Assembly (NCBI GenBank): GCA_937895345.1 | Contig: CALAWP010000009.1 | Location: forward strand, 1-53,456 | Direction: 5' to 3' | DNA length: 53,456 nt | Origin: an uncultured Paenibacillus sp. | Lineage (GTDB): Bacteria; Bacillota; Bacilli; Paenibacillales; Paenibacillaceae | In this document: positions 7,457 through 17,000 of the stretch, piece by piece | Layout of the letters: each line of letters starts with the position of its first letter | How positions within the stretch are numbered: position 1 is the first letter of the stretch | Made by a program: the position numbers and the translations under genes | Notes under the pieces: model-generated | Databases searched by the model: none | The model's input: the letters and a program-made list of their open reading frames with translations, nothing else | What the model was told of the DNA's origin: nothing

Positions 7457-10053
7457 GGGCTCTCACCAACCACGGCATAGTCTCTGCCTTTAATCGTCAA
7501 GCCTTCAACCTTGGCCTCGCGAGCGCCATAGTTCACAATGACCCGCTTGCCGCCCTCATACGTGACCTGAACAACATCATCCGACAGCCTGCGATGATCG
7601 ACTATGGCCTCGTGACGGACATCGCCGATTGCCTCGTTCAGCTCCAGGTACATGCCGGCCGCCTGTTCCAGCCAATCCGCATAATGAATGGAGTAGAGAT
7701 GGTCGAATCCCGTTTCCTTCACCTCGGAAGAAGGCGCGTACGACCACGTCACGTACATATTCGCCCCCGTCTCCAGCGCTTGCAGCAGCGCCAGGCGCGG
7801 ATCGGCGCTGGAGGCAAGATTCATCGGCTGCCCGGCGTAGTCCACATAACCGTGAAGGACCATCTGGTAGAAGGGCACGCTTTCATCCGTAATATGATGC
7901 CGGCTGTCCGACATTGGGATGTCGACGATCTGGTCGACATACGGCAAAATATAAGCGTTGCCACCCGTCGCCATAAGATCCAGCGGCGCTTCCGCCAGGA
8001 CGCCAAGCTGCTGCTGGACGATCCGCTTCGCTTGCGCGCGGTCGATTTCTTGTCCCCTGCGGAAGTCTGCATTCAACACGTCGCCCAGCTCCCTCAGCGA
8101 GACGCCGCCCAGCTCGTATCCTCGGTACGATTGGACGAACTTGCCGACGACCTCCGGCAGCAGCCGGGTCGACAGCACATAATACGGAGCGTAAAGCAGC
8201 TCGGGGTCGCGCCGGAACGTAGCCGGATTGTACGGGTAGATGAGCGCCGGCTTCTTGGTCAGATAGCGGGCGGCATGCTTGGACGGACTGAAGCCCCGCG
8301 AGTCCGGAAACGCGTAAGTCAGAGCTGCGTCCGGATACAGCGCGATGCCTTCCTGCCTGGCGTAGGCCGCCAGCTTCTCCAGCCCTTTACGGCCGCCGAG
8401 CTCGTCGTCCGGCTTTACTTTCACCGGGAGGTCATGGTTGACGCCGCCGTTGAACCAGCCGAGGTAGCGGAGCTTGATCGCATGCACGCCGCCTTCCTTA
8501 ATCGCTTCGATTATTTCCTGCGCTTGCTCGAACGTCGTCAAAGGCTGCAAGTCTTCGTAAGGAACGCCCAGGAACGATTGGCGCTTCGGAATATTGCCCG
8601 CCAGTTCCAGGAAAAACGGCAATTCCTCCTGCCGCTCCAGCTTGTCAAGCACGCCCTGCCGGACCAGTCGCTGCTGATAGTAGCGGGCCATCCCGGCATA
8701 GCCCGCCTCTTCGCCGCTCAGGAAAGCGTAGCGGATCGTGAAGTCCGTGCTCATCCTTTCCGGCTGATAGACCGGGATCTGCACGTTAGAAGAAATGGCG
8801 ACCTGGCCCGCCTTCGCGGACGCGTTGATCTGAATGTAATCCTGGGCGAGCAGCTCGAACTGCGGATACACATAGTTGTAGGAATGCACTTTGCCCCCGA
8901 TGTCCGCGCGAATGGTGGCCACGGCATCGCCCTGTTCGATCATGGCGAAGAAAGCCTGGCCGTTATTTCTCATTCCGAATACCGGCAGCCTCGCCGATTG
9001 GTCGTAAGTAGACTTGGTGCGCTGCACTTTGACCTCGTTCGCGCCGTAGACCGGCTTGAAAAAGGCGTCGCTGTCCACCTTGCCGTTGTTGAAGCGGATC
9101 AGGCTTCCGGATCCGTCCGGAACGAGCATGTAGCCCTCGTCCTGCGCTCCGCCGGCGCCGAAGTAGTCCAGGACCGTCACCTGCGTAATCGGAAAAGAAG
9201 CCGGATATTCGATCTCCGCCGTCGGCACCCGCACGATGAGCTCCGGTCCGTCGACGATATACTCGATCGAAGCCTTGAACACCTTTCGCTCTTCGGAGGC
9301 ATCGGGGCCGCCGTTCTCTTCATTGTCCGCCGCGAGGTCCTCGGCCGTATAACCCGCGTGCTTGAAAGCCGCCTGAACCCGCTCGAGAACGATGCCCGAC
9401 AGCGCTATATCGATTCGTTCATAGACGCCGGTCTCCGCATTCAGCTTATAGGCCCGCGTCAAGTAACGTCCGTATTCCTCTTCGGCTTTGGCCAGAATGA
9501 GTTGCTCGTAGCGCTCCGCGCTCATCGCCTTGGGAAGCGCGTCGAATCCGCCTTCGGCTTTGCCGAACGTATACGTGACTTTAATGCCGTTCGGAATCGA
9601 ATCGTATTCGACTTGACCGTGCTTGACGCTGTCCGAATAGGAATTCATGCTGTACGCTTGCAGCGTATGATTTTCATAGACAATGGACATTTGCGCGGAC
9701 AGCTTCTCTTTGTTAATGCCTGTCGCCAGCGGGTCCTGCTCGCGGTCCGGAGGATTGGAATACCACAAACGCCCGCTCGCCAGATCACGCACGGCGATTT
9801 CCGCCGTCGTCTTGTCGATATATAAAGCAAGCTGGTCGCTCGCCGCGACGCCTTCCATCCCCTCGACCGGTTCGGCGGGCATGGATGCGGCCGCTTCCTG
9901 CGGAATGACCGCCGCCTCTTCGCTGCGAAGCTCGAGCAAGGCTGCGGCCGTCCTGCCGTCCAATCCGGCGCCCGACCGGCTCGCGGCGTACGCCGTCAGA
10001 CATGCAGCGCAAACGGCCGCAACGACCAGCCAGGTCATCCTTGTTGTTCTCAT
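7453..10053 (-). CDS. DUF5696-like exported protein in an ABC transport operon
   Basis: An 866-aa protein with an N-terminal membrane anchor (TWLVVAAVCAACLTAYAA) and a large extracytoplasmic part. It resembles proteins annotated as DUF5696 that sit beside Yip1 proteins and permeases in Paenibacillus. The name rests on my recall of that neighbourhood, not on a search. Residues about 90-480 are beta-rich. About 495-800 look like a TIM-barrel glycosidase fold (LELAGNIP, then KLRYLGWFNGG, then LYPDAALTYAF, then VTWSYAPSS), followed by a small beta domain. I cannot assign catalytic residues. A surface glycosidase or sugar-binding role that feeds the adjacent transporter is inferred. ATG 10053 is preferred to the upstream GTG 10065, which lies directly on the GAGGGG ribosome site. 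Confidence 0.65.
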   Translation of the reverse strand: MRTTRMTWLVVAAVCAACLTAYAASRSGAGLDGRTAAALLELRSEEAAVIPQEAAASMPAEPVEGMEGVAASDQLALYIDKTTAEIAVRDLASGRLWYSNPPDREQDPLATGINKEKLSAQMSIVYENHTLQAYSMNSYSDSVKHGQVEYDSIPNGIKVTYTFGKAEGGFDALPKAMSAERYEQLILAKAEEEYGRYLTRAYKLNAETGVYERIDIALSGIVLERVQAAFKHAGYTAEDLAADNEENGGPDASEERKVFKASIEYIVDGPELIVRVPTAEIEYPASFPITQVTVLDYFGAGGAQDEGYMLVPDGSGSLIRFNNGKVDSDAFFKPVYGANEVKVQRTKSTYDQSARLPVFGMRNNGQAFFAMIEQGDAVATIRADIGGKVHSYNYVYPQFELLAQDYIQINASAKAGQVAISSNVQIPVYQPERMSTDFTIRYAFLSGEEAGYAGMARYYQQRLVRQGVLDKLERQEELPFFLELAGNIPKRQSFLGVPYEDLQPLTTFEQAQEIIEAIKEGGVHAIKLRYLGWFNGGVNHDLPVKVKPDDELGGRKGLEKLAAYARQEGIALYPDAALTYAFPDSRGFSPSKHAARYLTKKPALIYPYNPATFRRDPELLYAPYYVLSTRLLPEVVGKFVQSYRGYELGGVSLRELGDVLNADFRRGQEIDRAQAKRIVQQQLGVLAEAPLDLMATGGNAYILPYVDQIVDIPMSDSRHHITDESVPFYQMVLHGYVDYAGQPMNLASSADPRLALLQALETGANMYVTWSYAPSSEVKETGFDHLYSIHYADWLEQAAGMYLELNEAIGDVRHEAIVDHRRLSDDVVQVTYEGGKRVIVNYGAREAKVEGLTIKGRDYAVVGESP

Positions 10054-10070
10054 CTCGGTTGTCACCCCCT

Positions 10071-12149
10071 CTAGGTCCTGTAGACAAACTCGGTATAGAT
10101 CGTATGGACAAATGAGTAAATTTGCTGCATCAGGCTAAAGAAGAGCATAGCCAGGAAAATGATGAAGCCCATCGCAAGAATCGTGAGGAAGATCGTGACG
10201 ACCGTCTTGACGACGCTATATTGATGAATGGTCATCGTACCGACGAAGAACAGGAAAAGGAACCAGACCATCGCGATCGAATTGAGCAAGTAATAGAAAG
10301 CGCTCTCCTCCACCGTCATGAAATTGCTCCAGATCGTCGTCGGCACATAGATAAGCAAGATCGGAGTCAAGGCATACGCCGCGGCAATCACTATCTCCTT
10401 GAACTTCCCTTCCCCGTCCATCAACGTCGTGAGCGACCAGTTGGCGACGCACCATAAAAAGAAAGGAAGAAGCACGTATTGCACCTGGTCGAGGCTGTTC
10501 AGCCACAGCGGGTTGTTGTGATTGACGACAAAGCCGGCGTATTGCGCCTGCAGCGCCATCACCGCAACGACAAGCAGCAGAATCGCCATCGCAATGGACA
10601 TTCTGGCCTTGCCTTCATACTTCAGCTCCCAGAAGCCGTCGAACGGATGAAAGATAATATGAAAGATAAAGGCAATCGGGCCGCGCTCGCGGACATACTG
10701 TCCGTTCCCCGACCTGCGGCGCCGTCGCTTCGCCGCTGTCCAGACGGCTGCGGCCGCCGCCGCGGCGGCAAGCAGTCCGATCATGATAGCGCCGAAATGC
10801 CGCTCCAGCACCTCCTGCCGATATCGCTGAAACGCCTTGGAATAATATTCCCGGCTCATCCCCAGCTCGAAATATCGGGCCGCTTCCTTGTTCTCCCCTT
10901 GACGGAGAAGAGCTTTGCCGATGCCGATATAAGCGATTTCATAATTGGCATTGAGCCGGACGACCTCCTGCCATCTTTCGGCCGATCGAGCCTCGTCCCC
11001 GATATAGTGGAACGCCGCCGCCTCATTGATCAGCGTGCCGAACCGGGTCGGGGCGAATACCGTCAGCTGGTTGAGCGCCCCGTCCAGCACAAGCGGGCGG
11101 CCGCCCGCGTGCTCGATGGCCACCGGTTTTTTAAACGTGCCCACCTGATTGCCAAGCAGTCCGTAGATGTATAGCAGGTTGCCGTCCTCATCGTACGTAA
11201 ACACCCGGCCGCGCTTGCCGTCGAGCACGCTGTACATCCCGTTGCCGGACACATCGACGTCGATAAACTGGGACGGGCCGGCCTGTTCCCCTGCCGGCGG
11301 ATAAGCGAGTTCCCCCGTAATCGGAAAATAACCTTGGCGCCGCAGCACTTCCTGTCCGCTCGGGTTCAATCGTTTGATCGGCGCATCCGAGCGCTCGCCG
11401 GCGCTGGTCGCATAGATGAACCCGGTGTCGTCGATGTCGAAGTTGTTGTATTCGATCGGGACGAACTGTATCATCTGCGCTCTTTGTTCCTTAGTGGAAA
11501 TGCTTTTCCAGAAATAGTCGACCGGATTGAAACGGACGCGGTTCGCCCCGAGGAAGGTCTCAAACTCGCCGCCGGCGCTGAACTGAATGATGCCGTCGAA
11601 CACCCCGCGCCCGGCGACATAAATGCGTTTGGCCTTATCCAGCGCGATCTTCTGCGGGAAATACCGGAAGCCTTCGCTCAGCACGTCCGCTTCGGGCGCC
11701 CCGATCTCGCGTACGAACCGGCCCTCCGCATCGAGCTCGACCACCCTTCCGTTTTCCGTATCCGCTACATATATGGCTCCTTCATTCGTGACGAACAGCC
11801 CTTGCGGCTTGTTGAAGCTTTCCCGCTTCCCGTCTCTGACGAAGCCTTGAAACTGTCTTGCGAACGACAGCTCGGGATCGAGCACGACAATTCGGCCGTT
11901 CCCCGAATCGAGAATATAAACGTACCCGTCGCCGGCGACAAACACATCCTGCGGATTTTTGAACCCTCCGATACCCAACTGCTCGCCGGTAATGGCGCGT
12001 TTGGGAACGTAAGCGAGCGGAGAGGGCACCGGCTCTCCCCAATAAGAGTAGTTATAGCCCGCATACGGCCCCTCGGCCCGTGCCCCCGGCACCTCGAAGG
12101 AAGTCAGTAATACGACTGCGAGTATACATGCCATGAAATAACGTTTCAT
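10071..12149 (-). CDS. NHL-repeat / TPR / Yip1-domain membrane protein
   Basis: A 692-aa protein with a signal peptide (1-25). An NHL-type beta-propeller at about 60-375 has repeated motifs such as NPQDVFVAGDGYVYILDSGNGRI and NKPQGLFVTNEGAIYVADTENG. Two TPR-like helices follow (about 380-440, HYIGDEARSAERWQEVVRLN and IGIGKALLRQGENKEAARYF). There is an Ala-rich membrane helix near 455-472, a basic stretch KRRRRR, and about five hydrophobic helices (490-690) of the Yip1 type. The propeller would be outside the cell. It lies between two permease pairs and may act as a scaffold or sensor for the transport complex (inference). AGGGGGG precedes the ATG. The stop lies 5 nt before the GTG alternative start of the DUF5696 gene. 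Confidence 0.75.
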   Translation of the reverse strand: MKRYFMACILAVVLLTSFEVPGARAEGPYAGYNYSYWGEPVPSPLAYVPKRAITGEQLGIGGFKNPQDVFVAGDGYVYILDSGNGRIVVLDPELSFARQFQGFVRDGKRESFNKPQGLFVTNEGAIYVADTENGRVVELDAEGRFVREIGAPEADVLSEGFRYFPQKIALDKAKRIYVAGRGVFDGIIQFSAGGEFETFLGANRVRFNPVDYFWKSISTKEQRAQMIQFVPIEYNNFDIDDTGFIYATSAGERSDAPIKRLNPSGQEVLRRQGYFPITGELAYPPAGEQAGPSQFIDVDVSGNGMYSVLDGKRGRVFTYDEDGNLLYIYGLLGNQVGTFKKPVAIEHAGGRPLVLDGALNQLTVFAPTRFGTLINEAAAFHYIGDEARSAERWQEVVRLNANYEIAYIGIGKALLRQGENKEAARYFELGMSREYYSKAFQRYRQEVLERHFGAIMIGLLAAAAAAAAVWTAAKRRRRRSGNGQYVRERGPIAFIFHIIFHPFDGFWELKYEGKARMSIAMAILLLVVAVMALQAQYAGFVVNHNNPLWLNSLDQVQYVLLPFFLWCVANWSLTTLMDGEGKFKEIVIAAAYALTPILLIYVPTTIWSNFMTVEESAFYYLLNSIAMVWFLFLFFVGTMTIHQYSVVKTVVTIFLTILAMGFIIFLAMLFFSLMQQIYSFVHTIYTEFVYRT

Positions 12150-12162
12150 CTCATACGCCCCC

Positions 12163-13032
12163 CTAATCCTTCATCCCGGAGGACGCCATCGTCTCGATAA
12201 TTTTGCTCTGCGTCACCACGAACAGCGTAATCGGCACGGACAACAGAAGGAGTCCTACGGCCGCACCCGCGCCGGCACGGGCGATCCCGCCCTGGACAAT
12301 CTGGCCTAAGGCGTAGTTCATCGTCTTCAATTGCTCGCTGTAGATGAAATTGCCCCCGTCCGTGCCCCAAAGCATCTGGAACAGCAGGATCATGAGCGTC
12401 AGCCAAGCCGGCTTGACGAGGGGCATTACAATTTGCCAGAAGATGCGGTATTCGCTGGCCCCGTCGATCTTGGCCGCCTCGAGCAGCGCGTCGGGAATCT
12501 GCTCCATGAACTGCTTCATCAGGTACAGCCCCAGCGAGGAAGCGAAGGCCGGAATAATGATCGCGGAGAACGAATCGATCCAGCCGAGCCACGACATGAT
12601 CATATAGTTCGGAATCGCCGTCACCTTCGGAGAGAACATTAGCGACAGCACGACTACCGTGAACAGAATCCGGGAGCCGGGGAACCGCATCTTGGCCAGC
12701 GGATAAGCCGCCGCCGAGGCGAAGATGACGTGTCCGACCGTGCCGACAAGCGTAATGAATACCGTATTCGAGACGTATCTCGAGAACGGCACCCACGAGC
12801 TTGCCATCAGATGAAACAAGTCCGAGAAGTTCAACAAGGTCGGGTTGCTGACGAAGAACCTCGGCGGGAACAGGAACAGCTCGTCAAGCGGCTTGAAGGC
12901 GTTGCTGATGACAAAGACGAGCGGCAGCGCCATAAAGGCCCCGAATATTCCCAGCATCAAAAACAACGTGAGGTCGCCGAGCAGCGAGCGGTTGATCTTG
13001 TTTTCGCGTCGCAACGATATCGCTTTGCCCAT
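12163..13032 (-). CDS. CUT1 sugar ABC transporter permease (MalG type)
   Basis: A 289-aa permease with a typical N-terminus (basic cap, then a helix at about 20-42) and six hydrophobic segments. The EAA loop EAAKIDGASEYRIFWQIVMP lies near 190-210. It is the MalG half of the first permease pair in this operon and starts 4 nt after the stop of the frameshifted MalF gene. Together with the second pair at 5591-7456, the operon encodes four CUT1 permease subunits. Confidence 0.88.
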   Translation of the reverse strand: MGKAISLRRENKINRSLLGDLTLFLMLGIFGAFMALPLVFVISNAFKPLDELFLFPPRFFVSNPTLLNFSDLFHLMASSWVPFSRYVSNTVFITLVGTVGHVIFASAAAYPLAKMRFPGSRILFTVVVLSLMFSPKVTAIPNYMIMSWLGWIDSFSAIIIPAFASSLGLYLMKQFMEQIPDALLEAAKIDGASEYRIFWQIVMPLVKPAWLTLMILLFQMLWGTDGGNFIYSEQLKTMNYALGQIVQGGIARAGAGAAVGLLLLSVPITLFVVTQSKIIETMASSGMKD

Positions 13033-13036
13033 CCGT

Positions 13037-14013
13037 CTACTCGCCCACCTTCCGCAACAGTTTTTGAATAATCAGATTGGACCCGACCATGATCATAAAC
13101 AGCACGGTCGCGATCGCCGACGCGTACCCCATTTCGAAACGGATCGTCCCGTAGTCGAGCAAATGCGTGACGATCGTATGCGCCGCGTAGTTGACGCTGG
13201 GGAAGCCGGCAATCGCCGTCGATACTTCGGCCACCGCGAACGAGGTCGTAATCTGGATGACCGCGCCGAACAGCAGCTGCGGCCGCATAGACGGCAGCGT
13301 TATATACCACAGCTCCTGCCAGCGATTGCGAACCCCGTCCACGGCTCCGGCTTCGAACAGCGTCCGGTCGATCGACTGCAAGCCGGCGATAAAAGCGAGG
13401 AAGCCCGTGCCCAGACTGAGCCACAGCTGGACAAAAATGACGATCCACAACACATAGCGCTGATCCTGCAGCCATATGATCGGCTCAAGGATAAGCCCGA
13501 TCTTCATCAGGAAGCCGTTGGCGTAGCCGTAGCTGTCCCCCGAGAAAATAATGAGCCAAATAAAAAACACATTGCCCGAGATCGACGGCGCGTAAAAGAC
13601 CAGGGTCATCAGCGCCCGGATCCGCGGCGACAGCTCGTTGATGACCCAGGCGAAGACAAAGCAGGCCAGGTAGCTGAGCGGCCCGGTAATCGCGGCGAAC
13701 AGAAATTTTTGACCGCGATCAGGAAGATGTCATCCTTCAGAAACAGGCGGCTGTAATTGTCCCATCCGACCCAGCGGGGAAATTCGAGCATGTTGAAGTA
13801 AGTAAAGCTGATGATCAAGGACAAAATTACGGGCAATACGGTGAACAGCCCGAACAGCAGCATAAAAGGCGACATCAGCACATAGGCATGCTTGTGCCGG
13901 ACGGCGCTCCTTTTCAGCTCCCGAAGCTTCGATTTGCTCCTGCGTTCCGGATTAGGCGTTTCCAGGGGTCTGGCGGTCGGTTCAATATGGCTGGTTGCCG
14001 GCAATCGGCTCAC
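13037..14013 (-). pseudogene. MalF-type ABC permease split by a one-base frameshift
   Basis: Two reading frames together make one normal permease of about 325 aa. The upstream frame (14013-13609) encodes the N-terminus and the first helix (YVLMSPFMLLFGLFTVLPVI) and stays permease-like up to FLIAVKN. It then becomes nonsense. The missing middle (LFAAITGPLSYLACFVFAWV) continues in the other frame, which joins the downstream part (13609-13037) with EAA loop EAGAVDGVRNRWQELWYITLP. The switch falls at 13703-13710, an A5T3 run on the coding strand, where one extra base restores the frame. The true start may be TTG 14004, because AAGGGGG lies immediately before the GTG at 14013. This may be a real mutation or a homopolymer read error. 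Confidence 0.85.
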
Positions 14014-14018
14014 CCCCT

Positions 14019-16919
14019 TCAGTCGGAAAGATTGAATTCTTTGCGCTTCACATCGATTTCTTGGTTGATCTTGAGCACGTAATCGTACAACGTTTCGCGC
14101 GGATTGCGCCCCTCATTGACGACCGTCCGGAAAGCGTTGTTCAGATGGCGGCCCGTAAAGTATCCGCCGGGCACCTCCGGAATTCCGCGGACATAGGTCC
14201 ATTGCTCCTCGAGTCTGCGGTAATCCTCGACCGGCCAAGGCAGCTCCTTCAGCGCCTCGATGTTCGCGGTCGGATAACGCGCCGCCGCGCCCATCAGCCC
14301 TTCCATCTCGCGGCCGAAGCGCACCTGCGTCTCTTTGCTCGTCCACCACTTCATAAATGCCCAGGCTTCCTCCTTGCGCTGCGAGCCCTCCAGCATCAGC
14401 ACCGCCGTCCCGTCGGACGCCGCGTCGCGCCGGATCGTCCCGTCCTCCTGCGGCGTGCCGGGGACGACCATAAATCCCCACAGCCCGCGAATTTCCGGGG
14501 CAAATACGCTGAGCAGGTTGTACATCGTATAATCTGCAATCCCGATCGGCATCTCGCCTACGCGGAACCGGTTGGCAAAGTCGAACTGTACCGGGAATTT
14601 GTAGCTGGTGTAGAACTCCGTCCATTGCTTGAAGGCGTTCATCGCCACTTCGCTGTCGAAGCGGCTTGCCAATCCTTCGCCCTCGTAAAATTCCCCGTCT
14701 TGCTGATATAGGAGCATCGAATAGGCCGGATTGGGAGCCAGGCTGACCGTCGGATTGTTCGGGTCTTCAATCGGCAGCGCAAACTGCATGTGCTTTTTTT
14801 GCAGCTCGGGAATCATGTTGTAGACATCGTCCCACGTGTCCGGCACGTCGAGCCCCATCTCCGCGAGAATGTCCTTGCGGTAAAACAGCATGCTGAAGAT
14901 TTGCTGCTCCGGAAGCGCATACACGCTGCCGTTGAACGTGTACGGCACGAGCGCGCTGTCGCGGAACCGGCTCGCCACCTCTTCATAATCCGGGAACTGC
15001 GTCAGATCGGCGGCCGCGTTCCGCATCCCGTAGTTGACCGGTACATTGTTGCCGATCTGCATGGCGACGTCCGGTCCTTCGCCGCTGAGCGACGCCGGCA
15101 GCAGCACATCCATGTTTACCAGCTTCAAATTGACCTCGATGTTCGACTCGGGCGTAAACGTATCGTCGATCATCGCCTTGAGCACCTGCGCCTGATCGCG
15201 GCCCGTTCCGATCCATACGGTTACGCTTTTGCTTTCATCCGAAATATCGCCGATGGAATTGTAATCCGTCATATACGAATAGACATAAGAGCTGATCTCA
15301 TGGACGGCCTTCGCCCGCCAGGACGCGCTCGCCTCCGGCAGCTCCCGTTCAGGAGAAGCGACGACCAGGTAGTCCACCTCCAGCGGCATTTCACGCACGG
15401 ACAATACCCACGTGCCCAGCGCGCCGGTGTTCGTCAAATATTGCTTGAGCCGCTTTGCCACCGTCTCGGGATGCTCCGCCATCTCCTTCAGCTGGATTGC
15501 CATCGTGTTCAGTACGGCGGTCTTGTCGCTCTTCTCCCCGGTTTTCTCTTGCAGCATCGCGCTGACCGTATACAGGATGCGGCTCTGCCGCTCGAACACC
15601 TCCGTCATCTCCGGAATCCGCGCTTCCAGACGGTAATCGCGGAACGGATCCGGCGTCGCCGAGGTGATCGTCAATATTTTGCGGTACATCGCATTGAGCT
15701 CCAGCACGCTTGATTCTACCGTGCTGACCAGTTCCGCCATATCGCCGAGGCGCACTTCGAGCTTGATCTCGTGCTTCCCTTTGGTCAAATACACGTAATA
15801 CGGCTCCCGTTCGTCGCCGAGCACGCTCATTTGCCAATCCGAATCGTAGCGGAACGAAATGTTCTCCGCCTCCGCGAAAGGCACTTGCCCGTCAATGGTA
15901 AGCCTGCGGTTGGAATAAACGCCCCGCAGCAAATTTTGCTTCACCTTGAAGGCAACCTTGTACAAGCCGTCCTCCGGCACCTCGACTTCCCAAGCGATCC
16001 ATTGCCCCGGCAAACGCCAGTTGTTGCCGCCGATCGTATTCATTCGGATCTCAACCGCGTCGTAAGGCTCGGTGCCGGGGCTCGTATGGTCCGTCTGCGG
16101 GCTCAGCATGGGCGAGGACTTGGCGTACGCATGCTCGCCTTGAATCTTGACGAAGGCGTCCTTCGCCGGCTGAAGCCCCAGCCGTTCGTATTCCGCTTGC
16201 ACCTCGGAGTAGGCAGGCACCGTCGGCTCTTGATACAGCTTCACATAATCGATCAGCATCGGTTCCCGCAGCGAGGAAAGCGTCAGCGCATGCTCACCTT
16301 CCGACAAATAAAATCGATACGGCTCGGCATGAAAGCCTTCTTGGTCCCGCAGCGGCGCCGTCAGCCATCTGGGCGCTTCCACCTGCCTTGGCCGGAGCTC
16401 GTTGCCCCGGTTGTCCCGCTTGAACTCCTCCAATTCGTTGGCCCATACCCTGTCGAAGATGAGCGCGTCGGCGCCTTTGAAAGGAACTTCCCCATCGATC
16501 CGAAGCTCCCGCTCGATCTCCGAGCTCTTGCCCTCAATCGGATAATAGCGGACGGCGATGTTGTACAACCCCGCCTGCTCCACATGGAATGTCCACTCGA
16601 CGGAGCCGCTTTCGCCGGTTAACACCGCAGCGCCGTCCGCTCCCGCGTAGCCTTCCCATATTTCAAGAGGCGCGCCGTCCGCCTTCTTGTATTCTTCGCC
16701 TTCGATGATCAATTCCACAGGCGGCCTCTTCGCATCCGCGTGAGCCGCCAGGTAGCCCGAATAGCCGTCCGCCTTGAACGACGCCGCCCCTTCCAGATTG
16801 GGCAGCGGCTGGATGGTCACGGTGTTCCCCGAGCCGTTCAACCCGATATACCCCAAACCTAGGAGCGAAGCGCCGATTAAGTAGTACAGCATTCGCGCCG
16901 TATAGCGTTTCAACAACAT
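14019..16919 (-). CDS. Giant membrane-anchored solute-binding protein with N-terminal carbohydrate-binding-like domains
   Basis: About 966 aa, roughly twice the usual length for a family 1 extracellular SBP. It has no lipobox. An N-terminal helix (YLIGASLLGLGYIGLNG) anchors it. Two jelly-roll, CBM-like domains follow (about 60-240 and 255-410, each with a WTFHVEQAGLYNIAVRY- or WEVEVPEDGLYKVAFKV-like strand and an LRIDGEVPF/LTIDGQVPF motif). A helical segment (about 410-540) leads to the SBP fold (about 580-965: VTVWIGTGRDQAQVLKAMID, then MLFYRKDILAEMGLDVPDTW, then RKEEAWAFMKWW). ATG 16919 is chosen because AGGGAGG lies 5 nt upstream. It is the second SBP of the operon, behind a lipoprotein SBP and an intercistronic hairpin. 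Confidence 0.82.
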   Translation of the reverse strand: MLLKRYTARMLYYLIGASLLGLGYIGLNGSGNTVTIQPLPNLEGAASFKADGYSGYLAAHADAKRPPVELIIEGEEYKKADGAPLEIWEGYAGADGAAVLTGESGSVEWTFHVEQAGLYNIAVRYYPIEGKSSEIERELRIDGEVPFKGADALIFDRVWANELEEFKRDNRGNELRPRQVEAPRWLTAPLRDQEGFHAEPYRFYLSEGEHALTLSSLREPMLIDYVKLYQEPTVPAYSEVQAEYERLGLQPAKDAFVKIQGEHAYAKSSPMLSPQTDHTSPGTEPYDAVEIRMNTIGGNNWRLPGQWIAWEVEVPEDGLYKVAFKVKQNLLRGVYSNRRLTIDGQVPFAEAENISFRYDSDWQMSVLGDEREPYYVYLTKGKHEIKLEVRLGDMAELVSTVESSVLELNAMYRKILTITSATPDPFRDYRLEARIPEMTEVFERQSRILYTVSAMLQEKTGEKSDKTAVLNTMAIQLKEMAEHPETVAKRLKQYLTNTGALGTWVLSVREMPLEVDYLVVASPERELPEASASWRAKAVHEISSYVYSYMTDYNSIGDISDESKSVTVWIGTGRDQAQVLKAMIDDTFTPESNIEVNLKLVNMDVLLPASLSGEGPDVAMQIGNNVPVNYGMRNAAADLTQFPDYEEVASRFRDSALVPYTFNGSVYALPEQQIFSMLFYRKDILAEMGLDVPDTWDDVYNMIPELQKKHMQFALPIEDPNNPTVSLAPNPAYSMLLYQQDGEFYEGEGLASRFDSEVAMNAFKQWTEFYTSYKFPVQFDFANRFRVGEMPIGIADYTMYNLLSVFAPEIRGLWGFMVVPGTPQEDGTIRRDAASDGTAVLMLEGSQRKEEAWAFMKWWTSKETQVRFGREMEGLMGAAARYPTANIEALKELPWPVEDYRRLEEQWTYVRGIPEVPGGYFTGRHLNNAFRTVVNEGRNPRETLYDYVLKINQEIDVKRKEFNLSD

Positions 16920-16957
16920 CGCCGCCTCCCTTGCGTCCATTTCCCGTCACGCCGAAA

Positions 16958-16994
16958 CGGGATCATCCCCATCCTGCGATGGGGATGATGCCCG
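16958..16994 (-). terminator. Intercistronic hairpin behind the SBP gene
   Basis: A perfect 12-bp stem (16962-16973 with 16978-16989) closes on a 4-nt loop, and a further 4 bp form across a one-base bulge. Only three U follow on the minus strand, so it is more likely a leaky terminator or mRNA-stabilising hairpin that raises SBP over permease expression than a full stop. Confidence 0.6.
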
Positions 16995-17000
16995 ATATCC

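Noticed and set aside
7594..9825. 743-codon open frame on the plus strand
   Set aside because: It lies entirely opposite the DUF5696-like gene, is Arg/His/Leu-rich without motifs and lacks a ribosome site; an antisense artefact of GC-rich codon use.
13703..13710. Programmed -1 frameshift in the permease gene
   Set aside because: The sequence does not fit the X XXY YYZ slippery pattern in the zero frame and permeases are not known to use it. Transcriptional slippage on A5 remains barely possible.
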